From contig JALZUQ010000046.1 of assembly GCA_023301465.1 (NCBI GenBank), positions 22,272 through 86,271 of the forward strand: a DNA stretch of 64,000 nt, written 5' to 3'. Positions 62,367 through 64,000 of the stretch are shown here, piece after piece. The first letter of the stretch is position 1, and the number at the start of each line of letters is the position of its first letter. Below the pieces are notes generated by a model. The model searched no databases. It was not told where the DNA came from and saw nothing but the letters and a program-made list of their open reading frames with translations. This DNA comes from Oligoflexales bacterium (GTDB lineage Bacteria; Bdellovibrionota_B; Oligoflexia; Oligoflexales; JALZUQ01). The translations under genes were made by a program, and so were the position numbers.

Positions 62367-63779
62367 ATGAAAAACCATAACCTAAAAAAACTCAGAATCA
62401 TCATCTTTCAATATCTTTTCATGTGTTTTGCTTTGTCTACAGCCTCGCTCAATGCGGATGACTCCCTCATTGACCCTCAAATGATTGAATTTTTAAATCA
62501 AGAGGGTACCGTTAGAATCTTTATAGATGCATCCCCCGGGTATGGTCATCAAGGTCATGCGTTGAAATTGATGGAAAGATTGCGTGAAGTTGGCTACAAA
62601 GGAAAAATACATGTCGTCTTTGATAATTCTGATCAACTGGTCACAAAACAACGTCGTGCCCTTATCTTTGAGTCTAAAAAAGTAAAAAAAGTTGGTGCTA
62701 ACGCAGATAAATTTAACAGAATCCTAGAGTCTTTTAATCCACAATTAGACTATCAAGAACTTTCTGATGGAATAGTATTTGAAGAGTTAAAACATTTTGA
62801 AAAGTCCAGCCCTTCTTCTGTAACTCTTGGCTTTAGTGCGGGTGTGGACAAAGTAAAAAACATTGCGAATATACTAAATGTTAAAACAGGCGTAGTTTTG
62901 AACCACTCTTATTGGTCTCAATCTTCGTATGTGGTTGATGAGTTAGGGTATTTTGAATTACTTCCAAATAGTGTCCAAAAACTTTCAGTTAAAATACCAG
63001 AGCCAAAATCTGAAGTCCCCAAACCATTAAATAAGCTCCATGAACTAGTTGGTTGGATGCCTGTTTATGGAATTGATCGAGAAATCAGTAGTGAATATTA
63101 TTTTCGTGCAGTTAATGCAGCAAAGCCTGGGTTGCTCAATACTTTCAAAGAAGGTGTAGTGATCCCTGTTTTTGACTCTAATATGAAATCTCATCAGGCT
63201 TTGTTGAACTCTTTTGATATTCAGATCATTTCATTTGAAGAATTTTCAAGTGGTAACTACGATTATAAAGATAAAATAACAGTGGTTGAAATGGGGATTG
63301 TTTCTAGTCAAGATTTCCAACACTATTTTTCTCGTGCAAATATTGCACCTGTAGTATCAGGGAAGAATACGATGAGTTTGATGGAGCAAAAGGGACTCCC
63401 GTATATAAGTGCTATCAGGCAATCTAGAGAAATTTCAGAATTGGATTATGATACATACCTAAAAGATGATTATCATAAGAAATTGGTGGAGATAACCAGT
63501 TCTATTGTGGGTGGGTTTTATAAAACAGAGGATGAGGTTGCTAAAAACATACAAAAAGTAACTAATTTTATATTAGATAGTGTAAAAACTGACAGCGAAC
63601 TTTTAAAGCTTGCAAGTGTTAAGGCTGCCGAACGTGAATCTATTCAGTTCGATAAGTTAGTACAAGGTGTGAAAAGCGTTATGAATCACGTGAACCAATC
63701 ATCTTGCTCTAAAGCATTGGGTAATATCCGTTTTAAGCTGAGGAATTTTGCAAGCCCTGCATTACCTGCTTCAAACTAA
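62367..63779 (+). CDS. Exported GT-B glycosyltransferase-like protein
   Basis: An N-terminal hydrophobic segment (about 10-28) resembles a signal peptide. The next residues, D54-ASPGYGHQGH-A, are like the Gly-rich N-terminal loop of GT-B transferases such as MurG/UGT. Later APVVSGKNTMSLMEQKGLPYIS resembles their C-terminal nucleotide-sugar region (S-G-x-N-T/S-x-x-E-x-x-x-x-G-x-P). The middle holds mixed alpha/beta folds. Nucleotide sugars are absent from the periplasm, so a signal peptide on such a fold is odd; it may be delivered to another cell. A possible TATAAT (62338) lies before the ATG. The enzyme class is inferred. Confidence 0.6.
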   Translation: MKNHNLKKLRIIIFQYLFMCFALSTASLNADDSLIDPQMIEFLNQEGTVRIFIDASPGYGHQGHALKLMERLREVGYKGKIHVVFDNSDQLVTKQRRALIFESKKVKKVGANADKFNRILESFNPQLDYQELSDGIVFEELKHFEKSSPSSVTLGFSAGVDKVKNIANILNVKTGVVLNHSYWSQSSYVVDELGYFELLPNSVQKLSVKIPEPKSEVPKPLNKLHELVGWMPVYGIDREISSEYYFRAVNAAKPGLLNTFKEGVVIPVFDSNMKSHQALLNSFDIQIISFEEFSSGNYDYKDKITVVEMGIVSSQDFQHYFSRANIAPVVSGKNTMSLMEQKGLPYISAIRQSREISELDYDTYLKDDYHKKLVEITSSIVGGFYKTEDEVAKNIQKVTNFILDSVKTDSELLKLASVKAAERESIQFDKLVQGVKSVMNHVNQSSCSKALGNIRFKLRNFASPALPASN

Positions 63780-63842
63780 ATCATAACCCAATTATCTACA
63801 AGGTGAATAATAAGGGTTATGACAAAATTTAAACTTAAGATT

Positions 63843-64000
63843 TTAGTTGTATAAAATCACAGCAAAGTAACCAGTAGGTCCTTTTGCTACAGCGACAGCT
63901 CTTCTAGGTTTTCCCGGAACAACATAGTTAGGGTTAGTTCTAGGATTGTTTTGATGGTATTTTTTATTCGTATCAGACTTGCTTGATCCTGAATAACAGC
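63843..64000 (-). CDS. 3' end of an unrecognised gene, cut by window edge
   Basis: The minus strand at the right edge is open for 51 codons and ends KPRRAVAVAKGPTGYFAVILYN before TAA (63843-63845). The amino-acid pattern (CYSGSSKSDTNKKYHQNNPRTNP, then a basic and hydrophobic end) looks like real protein and not shadow sequence. The rest lies outside the window. It would be convergent with the gene at 62367. No family was recognised. Confidence 0.55.
   Translation of the reverse strand, partial: CYSGSSKSDTNKKYHQNNPRTNPNYVVPGKPRRAVAVAKGPTGYFAVILYN

Overview
The window is AT-rich, densely coding, Gram-negative chromosomal DNA. It encodes outer-membrane beta-barrel assembly proteins of the TamA and TamB type, an MlaE-type lipid transporter permease, many lipoproteins with clear lipoboxes, and haem c proteins. 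A class II DAHP synthase, the order hemX/ccsA-hemA-hemC, a sufBCDSU-nfu cluster, a GspC-like orphan and a lysine-tailed HU protein fit a Bdellovibrionota/Oligoflexia-like or deltaproteobacterial lineage. That placement is an inference from gene content and was not computed. Non-ATG starts (TTG, GTG) with good Shine-Dalgarno sequences are common. No tRNA, rRNA, CRISPR array or intact insertion sequence was found.

Region 1-10 kb holds the tail of an ABC-F ATPase, small unknown proteins, the ribosome-rescue factor arfB overlapping an MscS channel gene, and a 1226-residue exported protein ending in a DUF3883-like nuclease-fold domain. A fatty-acid desaturase and a lipoprotein/outer-membrane-protein pair follow. 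Region 10-17 kb holds an HU/H1-like chromosomal protein, an aspartoacylase-family hydrolase, speD, a di-haem cytochrome, an LtaS-like membrane phosphotransferase and a lipoprotein. Region 17-24 kb is the Fe-S assembly operon sufB-C-D-S-U plus an Nfu carrier, followed with a 1-nt overlap by a photolyase gene.

Region 24-33 kb carries a LysR regulator, a haem c lipoprotein, the tetrapyrrole/cytochrome biogenesis set hemX-hemA-hemC, class II DAHP synthase and an exported leucine-rich-repeat protein whose terminator lies inside the DAHP synthase gene. Region 33-37 kb is a three-gene signalling operon: CHASE2-SpoIIE phosphatase, STAS plus zinc-ribbon protein, and PAS-GGDEF diguanylate cyclase. Region 37-41 kb is a housekeeping operon purD-purE-tsaC-maf, next to a secreted protein with three internal repeats.

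Region 41-49 kb is an overlapping operon of an AAA-type ATPase, tamB and a tamA-like Omp85 gene. Region 49-57 kb contains a metallo-beta-lactamase-fold hydrolase with paired DnaA boxes upstream, membrane and lipoprotein genes of unknown role, methylmalonyl-CoA epimerase, a second LysR regulator, mlaE, a Gln/Glu-rich lipoprotein and a fasciclin protein. Two decayed genes lie in the gaps here: a lipoprotein with a stop codon at its lipobox, and a ParA-like ATPase remnant. Region 57-64 kb carries a DUF4105/Lnb-like membrane protein overlapping a SWIM-SNF2 helicase, an exported unknown protein, an exported GT-B-like protein and the 3' end of one more gene on the minus strand.
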